Part shown: positions 28,238 through 38,488 of the stretch, piece after piece
Numbering within the stretch: position 1 is the first letter of the stretch
How the letters are laid out: each line of letters starts with the position of its first letter
Assembly: GCF_036246005.1 (NCBI RefSeq)
Contig: NZ_CP109171.1
Span: 7,118,001-7,182,000 of the forward strand
DNA length: 64,000 nt
Source of the DNA: Streptomyces sp. NBC_01723
GTDB lineage: Bacteria > Actinomycetota > Actinomycetes > Streptomycetales > Streptomycetaceae
Direction of reading: 5' to 3'
Translations under genes and position numbers: made by a program
Notes under the pieces: model-generated
Database searches by the model: none
Told to the model about the DNA's origin: nothing
The model's input: the letters and a program-made list of their open reading frames with translations, nothing else

Positions 28238-29054
28238 CTAACGAAGGCGTTGGACATGGCGGTGGGTGATCAGGCAGGTGGCGAGGCCGGGGAAGGTTTC
28301 GTGGATGTCGTCGCGTCGTTCCCAGCGGATCCGGAGGCGGCGGAAGCCGTGCAGCCAGGCGATCGTGCGCTCGACGACGTAGCGGAAGATGCCCAGGCCG
28401 GTGCCGTGGGGCTCGCTTCGTCTGGCGATCATGGGCCGGATGCCGCGCTGCCAGAGCTGGCGGCGGTGGATGTCGTGGTCCTAGCCGCGGTCGGCCAGCA
28501 GAGCGTCCGGCCGCCGGCGGGGCCTGCCGACCCGGCCCGCGACGGGTGGGATCTTGTCTAGGAGGGGCAGCAGCTGGGTGACGTCATTGCGGTTGCCGCC
28601 GGTCAGCGATACCGCGAGCGGGATGCCCTGGCCGTCGACGATGAGGTGGTGCTTGCTGCCCGGCCGTGCGCGGTCGACCGGGCTCGGCCCGCTTTGGGCC
28701 CCGTCGGGCGGCCCGCACGTGCGAGGAGTCGATCACCGCCCGCTCCCAGTCCAGCCGGTCCTTCGACCGCAGCTCGTTCAGCAGCAGCTGGTGGAGCTGG
28801 TCCCAGACGCCGGCCTCGTTCCAGGCCGCCAGGCGCCGCCAGCAGGTCACGCCCGAGCCGAAGCCGAGTTCCTGGGGCAGGTACTCCCACTGGATACCGG
28901 TGTGCAGCACGAAGAGGATCCCGCACAGGGCCTGCCGGTCCGGCACCCGCGGTCTGCCCTGGACCCTCTTCGGACCTGGCGTCGGCAACAACGGCTCGAC
29001 CAGCGACCACAGTTCATCCGACACGATCCACGGCCGCGACTGACGGTTTCCCAT
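28238..29054 (-). pseudogene. IS5 transposase (884-bp element, copy 2) with amber stop
   Basis: The element 28232-29115 has TAA at 28229-28231 and 29116-29118, the same length and duplication as copy 1. Frames are as in copy 1, but the conserved DRGYDHDK codes TAG in place of TAC at 28481-28483, next to a catalytic-Asp motif, so the full enzyme cannot be made. Confidence 0.88.
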
Positions 29055-29118
29055 ACCCAGACATACGAGCAGAGAGGCCGACAGCCTCATGATCAGCAGC
29101 TTTTGTCAGAGCCAGTAA

Positions 29119-29705
29119 GACCGTCCTACCTTCTTGACCGGGCAGAGCGAGCCATTCGTAGGGGCGAAGGCCGCAGCGCCGAGCCGAGCGGGGGAGGCGT
29201 GGACTCGCAGTCGGTGAAGGCGGACGCCACCGCCACCTTCGGCTCTCGGGGCTTCGACGCGGGCAAGAAGATCAATGGTCGCAAGCGGCACCTGCTCACC
29301 GACACGCTCGGACTTCTCCTGGCCGTGCTGGTCACACCGGCGTCCGTGACCGACCGGGACGGCGCCCGGTCCCCTCTGCCGCAGGCTGCGGGCCGCTTCC
29401 GGCGGCTGGCCCGGGTCTGGGCCGATGGCGGCTACACCGGCCACCTCACCGACTGGACCAGCCAGCACCTCGGCCTCGTTCTTGACATCGTCCGCCGCGA
29501 TGAAGGCGTCCGAGGCTTCCAGGCACTTCCCCGCCGCTGGGTCGTCGAACGGTCCTTCGCCTGGTTTCTGCGCAGCCGCCGCCTGGTCCGGGACTACGAA
29601 CGACGCACCGACACCAGCGAAGCCGTCATCCGCTGGTCGATGATCGCCCTGATGAGCCGCCGTCTGGCCGCACAATCTGGTCGGCCTGCAGTCCTGACGG
29701 CAGGG
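29119..29705 (+). pseudogene. IS5 family transposase, C-terminal fragment
   Basis: Reads GGGVDSQSVKADATATFGSRGFDAGKK, HLLTDTLGLLLAVLVTPASVTD, VWADGGYTGHL (Asp) and WVVERSFAWFLRSRRLVRDYE (Glu). The N-terminal ~90 residues are missing; the sequence starts right at the end of the 884-bp IS5. A different subgroup from the other IS5 copies here. Confidence 0.8.
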
Positions 29706-30165
29706 TGAACCTCCCGGGCTTCGTCTCCACCAGCCAGCCCCGCTCCGCCAGCCTCTTCAACCGTGCTCTCGCACCCTCGACGCGTGAGGCCGAGGCACTG
29801 TCCCAGCCGAGCACCACGGCCGCCCGCCGGGCGCCCACCCCGTCGATCCCGGCCTCGGCCGCGGCTGCCATCATCGCTTGGTAGTCCACCGACAGGTCTT
29901 CGACCCCGGCCGCGTTCTGGCGATGCGGCACCGCACGGCGCGGGCCCACCGGCTTCCTCCGCAACGGGCCGGCGGCTGTCCCGGCTGGCTGTTCCTCCTC
30001 GGCGAGCGCTTCCAGATACTGCTCCAGGCCCATCGTCCGAAGCCTGAGAACCTCCTCGGCTTCGGCCAGCTCTGCCCGCACCCGCTTCAGTTCGGCTTCG
30101 AGCTCATCCACCCGCACGGCAGCGGCCTTCCGCCGCGTTTCCAGGACCGCACGCATCGACGGCAT
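29626..30165 (-). CDS. Coiled-coil hypothetical protein
   Basis: 179 residues. An N-terminal coiled coil (residues ~8-50: RRKAAAVRVDELEAELKRVRAELAEAEEVLRLR), a Pro/Arg-rich linker, then a C-terminal winged-helix-like region (GVGARRAAVVLGWDSASASRVEGARARLKRLAERGWLVE..PGRFTL). Such proteins are frequent beside IS in Streptomyces, but no role is known to me. The 3' end runs into the IS5 relic, so the last ~25 residues (after FTLPSG) are probably not native. Confidence 0.6.
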   Translation of the reverse strand: MPSMRAVLETRRKAAAVRVDELEAELKRVRAELAEAEEVLRLRTMGLEQYLEALAEEEQPAGTAAGPLRRKPVGPRRAVPHRQNAAGVEDLSVDYQAMMAAAAEAGIDGVGARRAAVVLGWDSASASRVEGARARLKRLAERGWLVETKPGRFTLPSGLQADQIVRPDGGSSGRSSTSG

Positions 30166-30267
30166 CCGCCACCCCCACCGACTCGATCAGCAACGAGTCG
30201 AGACTCCCGCCACAGCCGCAATCTCATGCCTGACCAGCGGAACCGCACACGACATTCGGAAAGAGAA

Positions 30268-30612
30268 CGGCCTCTCAGGCATGGGACCGGGTCCACCCAA
30301 GGCTCACCCATCGCTCCTCCTGGCTCCACCACGACGGTGAACTTCCCATGGTCGAGGGCACGTTGATTCGGTTGAAGGTCGAGCATGTCGAACGACCGTG
30401 ACGCCCCGCCGGTGTGGTTGTGGCCCTCCAAGACCAGCGCCACTCCGGACGACGTGGACCGATTCTGGCAGGCATTTCTCCACCGCTTCGACCTGGAGCA
30501 CACCTTTCGCTTCGCGAAGCAGACCCTGGGGGCTGCACCACTCCGAAGCTCCGTACTCCCAGGCGGCGGACCGCTGGACCTGGATCCTGATCGTCGCTCA
30601 CACTCAGCCCTG
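30268..30612 (+). pseudogene. IS4-like transposase fragment
   Basis: Related to the element at 8450-11490. Frame-shifted pieces give AWDRVHP.LTHRSSW, ELPMVEGTLIRLKVEHVE, then APPVWLWPSKTSATPDDVDRFWQAFLHRFDLEHTFRFAKQTLG with the F/Y-x2-R-x3-E-x6-K pattern. Both ends are missing; it is cut on the right by the IS5 at 30614. Confidence 0.75.
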
Positions 30613-30635
30613 AGAGGTCGTTTTCGCCCGATGTT

Positions 30636-31504
30636 TCATCCCGTAATCGGTTGTTTCATGGCCTTCGTCGGGTCGCGCCAGGAGATGGTGTTCTCGCCGG
30701 TGAGGCGGCGGGCCATGAGGTCGGTCATGGCGATGTGGATCACGGCTTCGGAGCGGCTGGAAGGGTTTCGTAGTCACGCGCGAGGCGGCGGTGGAGCATG
30801 AGCCAGCCGTACGTCCGCTCGACCGCCCACCGTTTCGGAATCGGGGTGAAACCCCTGTTCCCGGGCTTGCGAGCGGTGATTTCCATGTCGATGCCGAGGG
30901 TCGCGGCGTGCTCGACGAGGTGCTGACGGTAGCCGCCGTCGGCCCAGACCTTGCGGATCCCGGGGTGGTCGGCGGTGACCTGATCCAGGAGCCGGGCGCC
31001 GGCGATGGAGTCCTGCACTCTCGCCGCGGTGACCAGCACGGCGAGGAGAAGGCCGAGCGTGTCGGTGACGATGCTCCGCTTCCTGCCAACGATCTTCTTG
31101 CCCGCGTCGATGCCCTGACCGGAGGCCGGGACGCTGGTCGAGGTCTTCACGCTCTGGGCGTCGATCACGCACGCTGAAGGCTCGCCTTCCCGCCCTTCCT
31201 TCTCCCGCAGCAGCTGCCGAAGCAGACCGTTGAGCTGGGCGAACACACCCTCGTTCGCCCACTTGGCGAAGTAGCCGTAGACGGTGTTCCCGTGCGGGAA
31301 ATCATGCGGCAGGTAGCGCCACTGGACGCCGGTGCGATCCACGTACAAGATCGCGTCCATGATGTCGCGCAGGTCGTGTTCGGGCGGCCGGCCGAAGTCC
31401 AGCGCCCGGCCGCGGCGCTCAAACCGCCAGGCCGCAAGGACCGGCTTGATCAACTCCCAACGGGCATCGGACAGATCACTCGGATACGGACGTCGTTTCA
31501 CCAT
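30636..31504 (-). pseudogene. IS5 transposase (1127-bp element, copy 1), C-terminal frameshift
   Basis: The element 30614-31740 has TGA on both sides and ends GAGGTCGTTTTC / GAAAACGACCTC. From ATG 31504: [41 protein letters not shown] (Asp), RKVWADGGYRQHLV (Asp), RWAVERTYGWLMLHRRLARDYE (Glu). One extra base after ETLP shifts the frame, so the last ~35 residues are lost. The copy at 60753-63183 has the identical shift, so it predates their separation. It lies after all catalytic residues, so activity is not excluded. Confidence 0.82.
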
Positions 31505-31905
31505 GCTTCCGACGTACCGCTGCGGGCAGAGTGCGCCCAGGCGCACAGCGGCGACAGTCGACGCACACACGGCCGCGAAGACCAGGCATCCTGGGATGAG
31601 ACAGGATTACGTCTCCTTCTGCCTCATCCGCAACCCCGCCCGCCTCATAGACGCCAGCCGCCTCCGCCACCTCACCTGAACCACGACCCGACACTTCGAG
31701 AATTCACTGATAAGCGGGCAGTACAGGTGAAAACGACCTCTGAAAGAGCGTTTTGTCCCGGCGAGGTTGTTCGGTAGTGCTTCGAGGGGTGAGTGGGTCT
31801 GTGTTTGCTGAGGCGAGAGTGGTCGATGCGGCCTGTGGGGCAGGAGACTCCATGCCTCTGCCCGCCTGAGTAGGGTCGCTCCTGTCTGATGCCAAAGCGC
31901 CCCCG

Positions 31906-32783
31906 TTGACGCTGTTTGTGCCCTGTGGGTGGTACTACCGAAACATAACGCGACTACGCCCGTATCCCAGCGACCTGTCCGATGCCCGCTGGGAGTTGAT
32001 CGGTCCCACGCTCACCGCCTGGCGGGCCCAGCGCAGGGGCAAGGGCCTGGACATCGACCGTCCACCCGAGCACGACCTGCGCGACATCATGGACGCCATC
32101 CTGTACGTCGACCGCAGGGGGATCCCCTGGCGCTACCTGCCGCACGACCTCGCACTGTGGGAAACCGTCTACGGCTACTTCGCCGCCTGGCAGAAGGAAG
32201 GCGTCTTCGACCAGCTCAACGGTCTGCTGCGACGCCTGGTTCGTGAAGCCGAGGGCCGCAGCAAAGAGCCGAGCGCCTGCGTGCTGGACGCTCAGAGCGT
32301 CAAGGCCTCCGCCATCGTGCCGGCAGCCGATCAGGGCATCGACGCGGGCAAGAAAATCGCAGGTCGTAAGCGCCACCTCGGTGTCGACGCCCTCGGACTA
32401 CTGCTGGCAGTCTGGGTGAGCGCGGCCAGCGTCTCCGACAACGTCGGCGGCATCCACTTGCTCTCCCAGATCGCCAGCACAAGCCCCCACGTGACCAAGG
32501 CATGGGCCGACACCGGATACCGCGCGACGGTGATCGACCACGGTGCCCGCCCCGGGATCGACGTCGAAGTCGTCCAGCGCGACCCTGGAACCAAAGGCTT
32601 CAAGGTGATTCCCCGGCGATGGTGGTCGAGCGGACCTCCGGCTGGCTCATGCACCACCGCCGACTGGCCCGCGACTACGAAACTCACGCCCACCGGTCCG
32701 AAGCGATGATTCACATCGCGATGACCGACCTCATAAGCCGACGACTCGTCAGCGAATCCACCCCAAACTGGCGCGACATCTGA
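31906..32783 (+). pseudogene. IS5 transposase (31744-32823), frameshifted
   Basis: Left end AAGAGCGTTTTG at 31744; right end near 32823, with TGA on both sides. Reads [54 protein letters not shown], then after KVIPRRW a one-base loss near 32620 shifts VVERTSGWLMHHRRLARDYE into another frame, removing the catalytic Glu. Abuts the IS5 at 30614-31740. A third, more decayed relative is at 54119-55102. Confidence 0.8.
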
Positions 32784-32826
32784 ACCTCGAACGAAACAGC
32801 CTCGCCGGGACGAAACCCTCTTTTGA

Positions 32827-33112
32827 CTGATTCTCCTCCTGCTTGGCCTTGCTGAAATCAAAGTCGCCCATGTCCCCATGTCCCAGACCGGCGCGACATG
32901 TACATGCAGGTGCGGCGCCTCAAAGCCTGCGATGACGAGGCCGGCACGCGGAGCGATCCACGCGCGCTGCACCCCTTACTCTACGACCTGGCCACCTCGA
33001 AGCAACGCGCCAGAAGGGTCCCGCGTCCGTCCACCGGTCGACCTCACGCCGCGGCACGACACGAGTGCGCCCAGGCCGCAACGGAGCGATGGACAGAAAA
33101 GCGACGATTTCA
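32827..33112. other. Unassigned spacer between two IS5
   Basis: 286 bp with no recognisable product. One open stretch (MYMQVRRLKACDDEAG... from 32898) is not recognised and runs into the IS5 relic, so it is not called as a gene. Confidence 0.3.
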
Positions 33113-33527
33113 GCACGATGTGATCGTCGACCGCCACGGCACCCCGCTCGCCGGATCACTGACCGGCGGCAACCGGCACGACGTCACCCAGCTCATTCCG
33201 CTCCTGGATGCGATTCCGCGTATCCGGGGCCGCCGCGGCCGTCCTCGCCACAAGCCGAAGCGTCTGTACGCCGACCGCGGCTACGACTTCCGCAAGTACC
33301 GCCGGCTCCTGTGGGCCCGCGGCATCGTCCCGAAGATCGCCCAACGCGGCGCCCCGCACGGCTCTGGCCTGGGCAAGACCCGCTGGGTCGTAGAGCGCAC
33401 GTTCGCGTGGCTCCACCAGTTCAAGCGCCTGCGCATCCGCTACGAGATACGTGCAGACCTGCACGAGGGACTCCTCCAACTCGCCTGCGTCATCATCTGC
33501 TTGAGGCGGCTACGCACCGCATTCTGA
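33113..33527 (+). pseudogene. IS5 transposase, C-terminal fragment (relative of passenger-carrying IS)
   Basis: From HDVIVDRHGTPLAGSLTGGNRHDVTQLIPLLD through LYADRGYDFRKYRRLL to WVVERTFAWLHQFKRLRIR and LRRLRTAF, matching the transposase at 59482-60289 almost exactly. The terminal repeat CATTCTGAAACGATCA follows the stop. The N-terminal half, and any passenger gene, are missing. Confidence 0.85.
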
Positions 33528-33663
33528 AACGATCATTGAGCCTTTTCAGCGTGGCCGCTGAACGGGTGACGGTGCTGCTGGGGAGGAGGGACCGCAACGC
33601 ACGAGGCTCCCGTGCCGTTGAGGGAGGTGTTCGAAGTCTCAATCCATCGGCACAGGAGCCTCG

Positions 33664-34420
33664 TTGGTTCTCTATCCTGCCGCACTCGACCTGTCTCACG
33701 CCTTGGTCGCGTGGGTCACGATGCTCATCGTCACCCTTGAGGGGGACCGGCGATGCAAGCTCCCGCCGCACCAGCGTGCGCTGGTCGCCCTGGTGTATCT
33801 GCGCCGTCACGACACCCTCGCGCGCATCGCGGCCGGCTTCGGTATATCCGTCGGTACCGCTCACGCATACGCCACGGCCGTCGTCGGTCTGCTCGCCGGC
33901 CGGGCTCCGGGCCTGCTGAAGGTCCTGCGCGAGAGCGACCCGGACCTCGTGCTGCTGGACGGGACCCTCGCCGAGTGCGACCGGACCGGCGACGGCCGTG
34001 GGCCGTGGCGACTACCCGGCCAAGCACCGCCGCCACGGGGTGAACGACCAGGCCGTCACCGACCCCACCGGCAAGGTGCTGTGGATCTCGCCCGCGCTGC
34101 CGGACCGCACCCATGACCTGACCTCGGCCCGCCCCCACCGGATCATCCGGATCTGCGAGCGACAGGGCGCCCCCGCCCTGGCTGACCGCGCATACCAGCG
34201 CGCCGGCCCTTGGGCCACCACCGGGCTCAAACGACCACCCGGAGGCGAACTCACGCCCACACAGCGAACTGTCAACCGCGCACCGGCCCAGGCTCGAGCT
34301 CCCGTCGAACGCGGTATGGCACAGCTGAAGTCCTGGCAGATCTTCCGCAGAGCCCGCATCAGCCCCAACCACATGACCGTCATCGCCAAGGCCCTCCTCA
34401 CCCTGGAGAGCCAACGCTGA
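33664..34420 (+). pseudogene. IS5 (HARBI1/DDE_4 type) transposase with 7-bp duplication
   Basis: The first frame (33664) reads [38 protein letters not shown] and [22 protein letters not shown] (Asp). The second frame has [49 protein letters not shown] (Asp) and PVERGMAQLKSWQIFRR (Glu). A direct duplication GGCCGTGGGCCGTG near 33994-34008 (7 bp) explains the frame change. Ends GAGCCTTTTCAGCG / CGCTGAAAGAGCTC lie near 33539 and 34425. Confidence 0.8.
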
Positions 34421-34445
34421 AAGAGCTCCCTGAGAGGATCGAGTC

Positions 34446-34772
34446 ATGGCACGTCCGTCCCCCTACCCTGCTGAGCTTCGTGAGCGTGCGGTGCGCATGG
34501 TCACGGAGATCCGTCCGAACTACCCGACCGAGTGGGCCGCGATGAAGGCTGTCGCGGCGAAGCTGGGGATCGGCGCGGCGGGGACGGTGCGGACGTGGGT
34601 CCGCAAGGCTGAGGTAGACGCAGGTCAGCGGCCCGGTGTAACGTCCGAGGAAGCTGCTGGGATCAAGCGGCTACGGGCCGAGAATGCCGAGCTGCGGCGG
34701 GCGAACGAGATCTTGAAGGCGGCGTCGGCTTTCTTCGCGGCGGAGCTCGACCGGCCGGCGAAGCGCTCGTAG
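34446..34772 (+). CDS. IS3 family orfA (second IS3 type)
   Basis: 108 residues: ELRERAVRMVTEIRPNYPTEWAAMKAVAAKLGIGAAGTVRTWVRK (HTH_Tnp_1) and the coiled coil AAGIKRLRAENAELRRANEILKAASAFFAAELDRP. Different from the orfA at 3644-3961. Its orfB is broken. Confidence 0.87.
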   Translation: MARPSPYPAELRERAVRMVTEIRPNYPTEWAAMKAVAAKLGIGAAGTVRTWVRKAEVDAGQRPGVTSEEAAGIKRLRAENAELRRANEILKAASAFFAAELDRPAKRS

Positions 34773-36890
34773 CGTTCATCGACGAGTACCGCCAGGTGTT
34801 CGGGGGCGAGCCGATCTGCCGTGTCCTGTCCGGTCACGGGCTCGAGATCGCAACCAGCGCCTACCATGCCGCCAAGAACCGCACCCCCGGGCCGTCCGTG
34901 ACGCCGGGCTGAAGACGCACATCAGCCGTGTTCACAGGGACAACTTCAGCGTCTACGGGGTGTGAAAGGTCTGGCGGCAGCTGCACCGCGAAGGCATACC
35001 GGTGGCTCGCTGCACCGTCGCCCGGCTGATGCGCGACCTCGGCCTGGAGGGTGCCAGACGCGGGAAGAAGATCCGCACCACCATCCGGGACGACGGCCAG
35101 GAGCGGGCTGCTGACCTGCTCAGGAGCGACTTCACCGCGTCTGGTCCGAACGAGCGGTGGGTGGCCGGCTTCACCTATGTCGCTACCTGGTCCGGGATCG
35201 TCTACGTGGCGTTCGTCGTGGATGTGTTCTCCCGGGCGATCGTCGGCTGGTCCGCCTCTACCAGCAAGCGGGCCAAGCTCGTCCTGGACGCCCTCGACAT
35301 GGCACTGTGGCGCCGGGATCGCGCCGGAACTCCCGTTGGTCCAGGGCTGGTTCATCATTCGGATGCGGACGATCCCTCCGGCCGCTACCTGTCGTTCGCC
35401 GAACGCGAGGAGATCGCCTTGCTCAGGGCCCGGGACAAGGGCGTGCGTGAGATCGCCCGCACGCTCGGGCGCGACCCGGGAACGATCTCTCGCGAGCTGC
35501 GTCGCAACGCCGCGACCAGGGGTGGTAAGCCGGTCTATCGCGCCGTGGTGGCCCAGTGGAAAGCGCAGCAGGCCGCGAAGCGCCCGAAGACGGCCAGGCT
35601 CGTGGGCAACGGCCGTTTGCGTAAGTACGTGCAGGACCGACTCGCCGGTGACGTGCGCCGCCCCGACGGCACGATCATTCCAGGTCCTGCGACGCCGCCG
35701 TGGAAGGGCCTGAACAAGCCCCATCGCCAGGACAGACGGTGGTCAACGGCATGGAGCCCGGAGCAGATCGCCTGCCGGCTGCGGGTCGATTTCCCGGATG
35801 ATGAGTCCATGCGCATCAGTCATGAGGCGATTTACCAGGCGCTGTTCATCGAGGGCCGAGGCGCGCTTAAGCGCGAGCTGGTCACGTGCTTGCGCACGGG
35901 CCGTGCACTGCGGGCGCCAAGGGCGCGGTCCCGGAACAAGCCGCAGGGCCACGTCACTGCTGACGTCGTTCTCAGCGAGCGCCCGGCCGAGGCCGACGAC
36001 CGTGCTGTCCCAGGCCATTGGGCAGGGTGACCTGATCATCGGGACGGGTAGGTCCGCGATCGGCACGCTCGTCGAGCGCAGCAGCAGGTCCACGCTCCTG
36101 GTCCATCTCCCACGGCTGGACGGCTGGGGCGAGAAACCGTACGTCAAGAACGGACCATCGCTCGGCGGATACGGGGCCACGGCGATGAACGCGGCGCTGA
36201 CGGAAGCGATGACCAAGGTGCCCGAGCAACTACGCAAGACCCTCACCTGGGACCGCGGGAAGGAGCCCTCCGGCCACGCCCAGTTCGCCATGGAGAGCGG
36301 GACCAGGGTGTTCTTCGCTGACCCACACTCGCCCTGGCAGCGACCGGCGAACGAGAACACCAACGGGCTGCTGCGACAGTATTTCCCGAAAGACACAGAC
36401 CTGTCCCGGTGGTCCGCCGAAGACCCCGAAGCCGTCGCATACGCACTCAACAACCGGCCCCGCAAGACCCTCGGCTGGAAGACCCCCGCCGAAGTCTTCG
36501 AAGAGCAACTACGCTCACTTCAACAACCCGGTGTTGCATCGACCGGTTGAACTCACCCAGTACACCTCGATCGCCTTCACCGCCCACCTCCTCGACGCCG
36601 GCATCGACGCCTCGATCGGCACCGTCGCTGATGCCTACGACAACGCCCTCGCCGAGTCCACCATCGACCTGTTCAAGACCAAACTGATCAACCGTCGCGA
36701 GCCGTGGAAGACCTTTGCGGACGTCGAGTTCGCCACCGCCGAATGGATCGATTCGTACAACTACCGCCGACTCCATGGGGCCCTCGGCCACATATCACCA
36801 GCCGAGTACGAAACCGCCTACGATCACCAGCACACCCGCGCCAACGAACCCGTCAGCGAGCTCTCCACCGAACCCGAAACGGTTCAGAGT
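34770..36890 (+). pseudogene. IS3 orfB, nonsense-mutated and split by IS30
   Basis: The N-terminal part starts FIDEYRQVFGGEPICRVLSGHGLEIA. A frameshift near 34890 and a TGA for Arg in SVYGV-stop-KVWRQL (near 34965) break it. It then reads VARLMRDLGLEGARRGKKI, ERWVAGFTYVATWSGIVYVAFVVDVFSRAIVGW and HHSDAD, where IS30 sequence begins in frame. The C-terminal third resumes at 36548 with QYTSIAFTAHLLDAG, DNALAESTIDLFKTKLI and YNYRRLHGALGHISP. Confidence 0.82.
35371..36550 (+). pseudogene. IS30 transposase lacking its N-terminus
   Basis: Nearly identical to the IS30 at 714-3035 but missing the first ~85 codons; begins DPSGRYLSFAEREEIALL fused in frame to IS3 orfB. Not interrupted by IS5, so it shows the empty site (CGCGCTTAAGCGCG near 35868). 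The same extra base before GDLIIGTGRSAIG (near 36020) splits it into two frames. Ends QQPGVASTG at 36550. Confidence 0.85.
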
Positions 36891-36973
36891 CCTGGTATTG
36901 AAGCTAAAGGCTGTCCCGCAACGTTGAGGCGGGCGGTTGCGAGACCGAGAGGTTCGGCGCCTATCCTCCTGCT

Positions 36974-38461
36974 GTGCAGCTGCCTCGGGATCCGTCGAAC
37001 GTCGCCTAGAGGTTGTCCCGTATGGAGTGTGAGTTATCCAGTGAGGGCCAGGTTGTGCAGTCGGGCGATGCCGAGCATGGCCTGGTGAACTCCGTCGCCC
37101 TTGAGTCGGCAGTCCCGCAGGATCTTCCAGTTCTTCAACCGCGACAGGGCGTGTTCCACGCGCGCTCGTGCCCGGCGATGGACGGCGTTCTCTGCCTCCT
37201 GCGAGGGGCTGAGGTGGCTCTGGCCTCGTCGTTTGCGGTGCGGGATCAGGAGGCCGGTGCCTTGGTAGCCGCCGTCGGCAAGGGTCGGGGCGCCGCGGCA
37301 GGCCCGATCGATGCCGGACTCGGTGAAGGCCCGGCAGTCGTTGCGGCTGCCGGGCAGCGGGAGACCGATGGCCACGACCAGGCGGCTGTTGGCGTCGATG
37401 ACGACCTGCAGATTGGTCGAGTACCGGTAGTTCTTGCTGGACGCGGCGACACTGCGGTCGCGGGTGGGCACCAGAGTGCCGTCGACGATGTAGACGGTGT
37501 CCTTGCGCGGCCGCCGCGCGGGCGAGATGGCCAGCAGCGGTGCGAGATGGTCCAAGATGCGGTCGGCAGCGGACTTCGAGACTCCGAACAACGGCGCCAC
37601 CTGCCGCAACGTGAGGTTCGTGCGCCAGTACGTCGCCACCAGCAACACCCGGTCTTCGAGCGACAGCCGCCATGGCCGGCCACGCTGAACGTCGCCACCT
37701 CGGCGCCGTACCAGTGCCACCAGCCTCGCAAACTGCACCTCGGTCAGACCCGCAAACGGCTCGATCCACTTCGGATCATCTGCTGAGATCACCCCACCCA
37801 TGCCCGACCAACGCACCAGCAGCACCACCGGTTACGGGACAACCTCTATGCTCTGGAGGCAGCGTTTCCGACCCGTCTTTCCGGTGACGTGCAGAGCGTC
37901 CTGGCGGTCATGCCGGAGGCCAGGCTCGCACCGACGATGCCATTCGAGGTCGAGGTGCAGGGCGAGACCGTCGCCATCCCGTCGCGCATCTACAACGAGG
38001 AGCCGAGCGCCGATTCGGAGCGGCCACCCCTGGCCGGGACTCAGCAGGTAATTTTGCACTGCCTGTACTCCCGGCACAGTGATGGCCAGGTCCGTCAGCG
38101 GCACCTTGAGCAGATTGTGGCGTCGGGCGAGCCGTGGGTAGTGCCGTTCGTGGTGCAGTTGGCCGGCGAATACGTGCTGGAGATCATCGAGGCGATCGGC
38201 CGGGGTCTTCCAGGACTCGCCATCCCAGGCTCGGCCCAGCGCCGACTCTACGGGGAGTTCATCGCTCGGAATCCGGCCTTCTTCGCCCGCACGGAGCGGC
38301 GCGTGGTGAGCTACTGGTCGTGCTACTACCGCTGGAAGTACGGAGCGTTTGGGACGTATCCAGGGTGCGTCCTTTTGGAAGCGTTCCGGGCCGCTGTGGT
38401 GGAACAGGTGGGCGGGCAGTGGCCGCGGCACACGCCGCATCCCGCTGGCGGACGCGGGTGA
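36974..38461 (+). pseudogene. Unknown gene interrupted by IS5 at codon 12
   Basis: Codons 1-11 are at 36974-37006 (GTG start, VQLPRDPSNVA). The IS5 at 37009-37846 sits between two TA copies; removing it plus one TA gives codon TAT and continues in frame as ALEAAFPTRLSGDVQSVLAVMPEARLAP to 38461. The joined product would be ~215 residues, soluble, with VILHCLYSRHSDGQVRQRHLEQI and RVVSYWSCYYRWKYGAF, not assigned to a family. The 3' part is otherwise undamaged, so the insertion looks recent. Confidence 0.75.
37034..37801 (-). CDS. IS5 (DDE_4 type) transposase, 838-bp element
   Basis: The element 37009-37846 has TA on both sides and ends GAGGTTGTCCCGTA / TACGGGACAACCTC. A single open frame from ATG 37801 (MGGVISADDPKWIEPFAGL): HTH (LTLRQVAPLFGVSKSAADRILDHL), YIVDGTLVPTRD (Asp), PTLADGGYQGTGLLIPHRK (Asp) and RARVEHALSRLKNWKILRDCR (Glu). 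Complete; probably competent. Confidence 0.9.
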   Translation of the reverse strand: MGGVISADDPKWIEPFAGLTEVQFARLVALVRRRGGDVQRGRPWRLSLEDRVLLVATYWRTNLTLRQVAPLFGVSKSAADRILDHLAPLLAISPARRPRKDTVYIVDGTLVPTRDRSVAASSKNYRYSTNLQVVIDANSRLVVAIGLPLPGSRNDCRAFTESGIDRACRGAPTLADGGYQGTGLLIPHRKRRGQSHLSPSQEAENAVHRRARARVEHALSRLKNWKILRDCRLKGDGVHQAMLGIARLHNLALTG

Positions 38462-38488
38462 GGGACCTGCCTGAGTTCGGCCATGGCC

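Noticed and set aside
28554..29708. 384-codon open frame
   Set aside because: It joins the antisense strand of one IS5 to the sense strand of another IS5 relic; only the second half is transposase sequence.
33994..34008. Programmed frameshift in the DDE_4-type IS5
   Set aside because: The shift coincides with a perfect 7-bp tandem duplication, and related elements here (37034, 38489) use a single frame, so mutation is the simpler explanation.
35002..36030. 342-codon in-frame IS3-IS30 fusion as a possible new protein
   Set aside because: The open frame is real, but both parents are disrupted upstream and downstream (nonsense in orfB, frameshift in IS30), so a functional fusion is unlikely.
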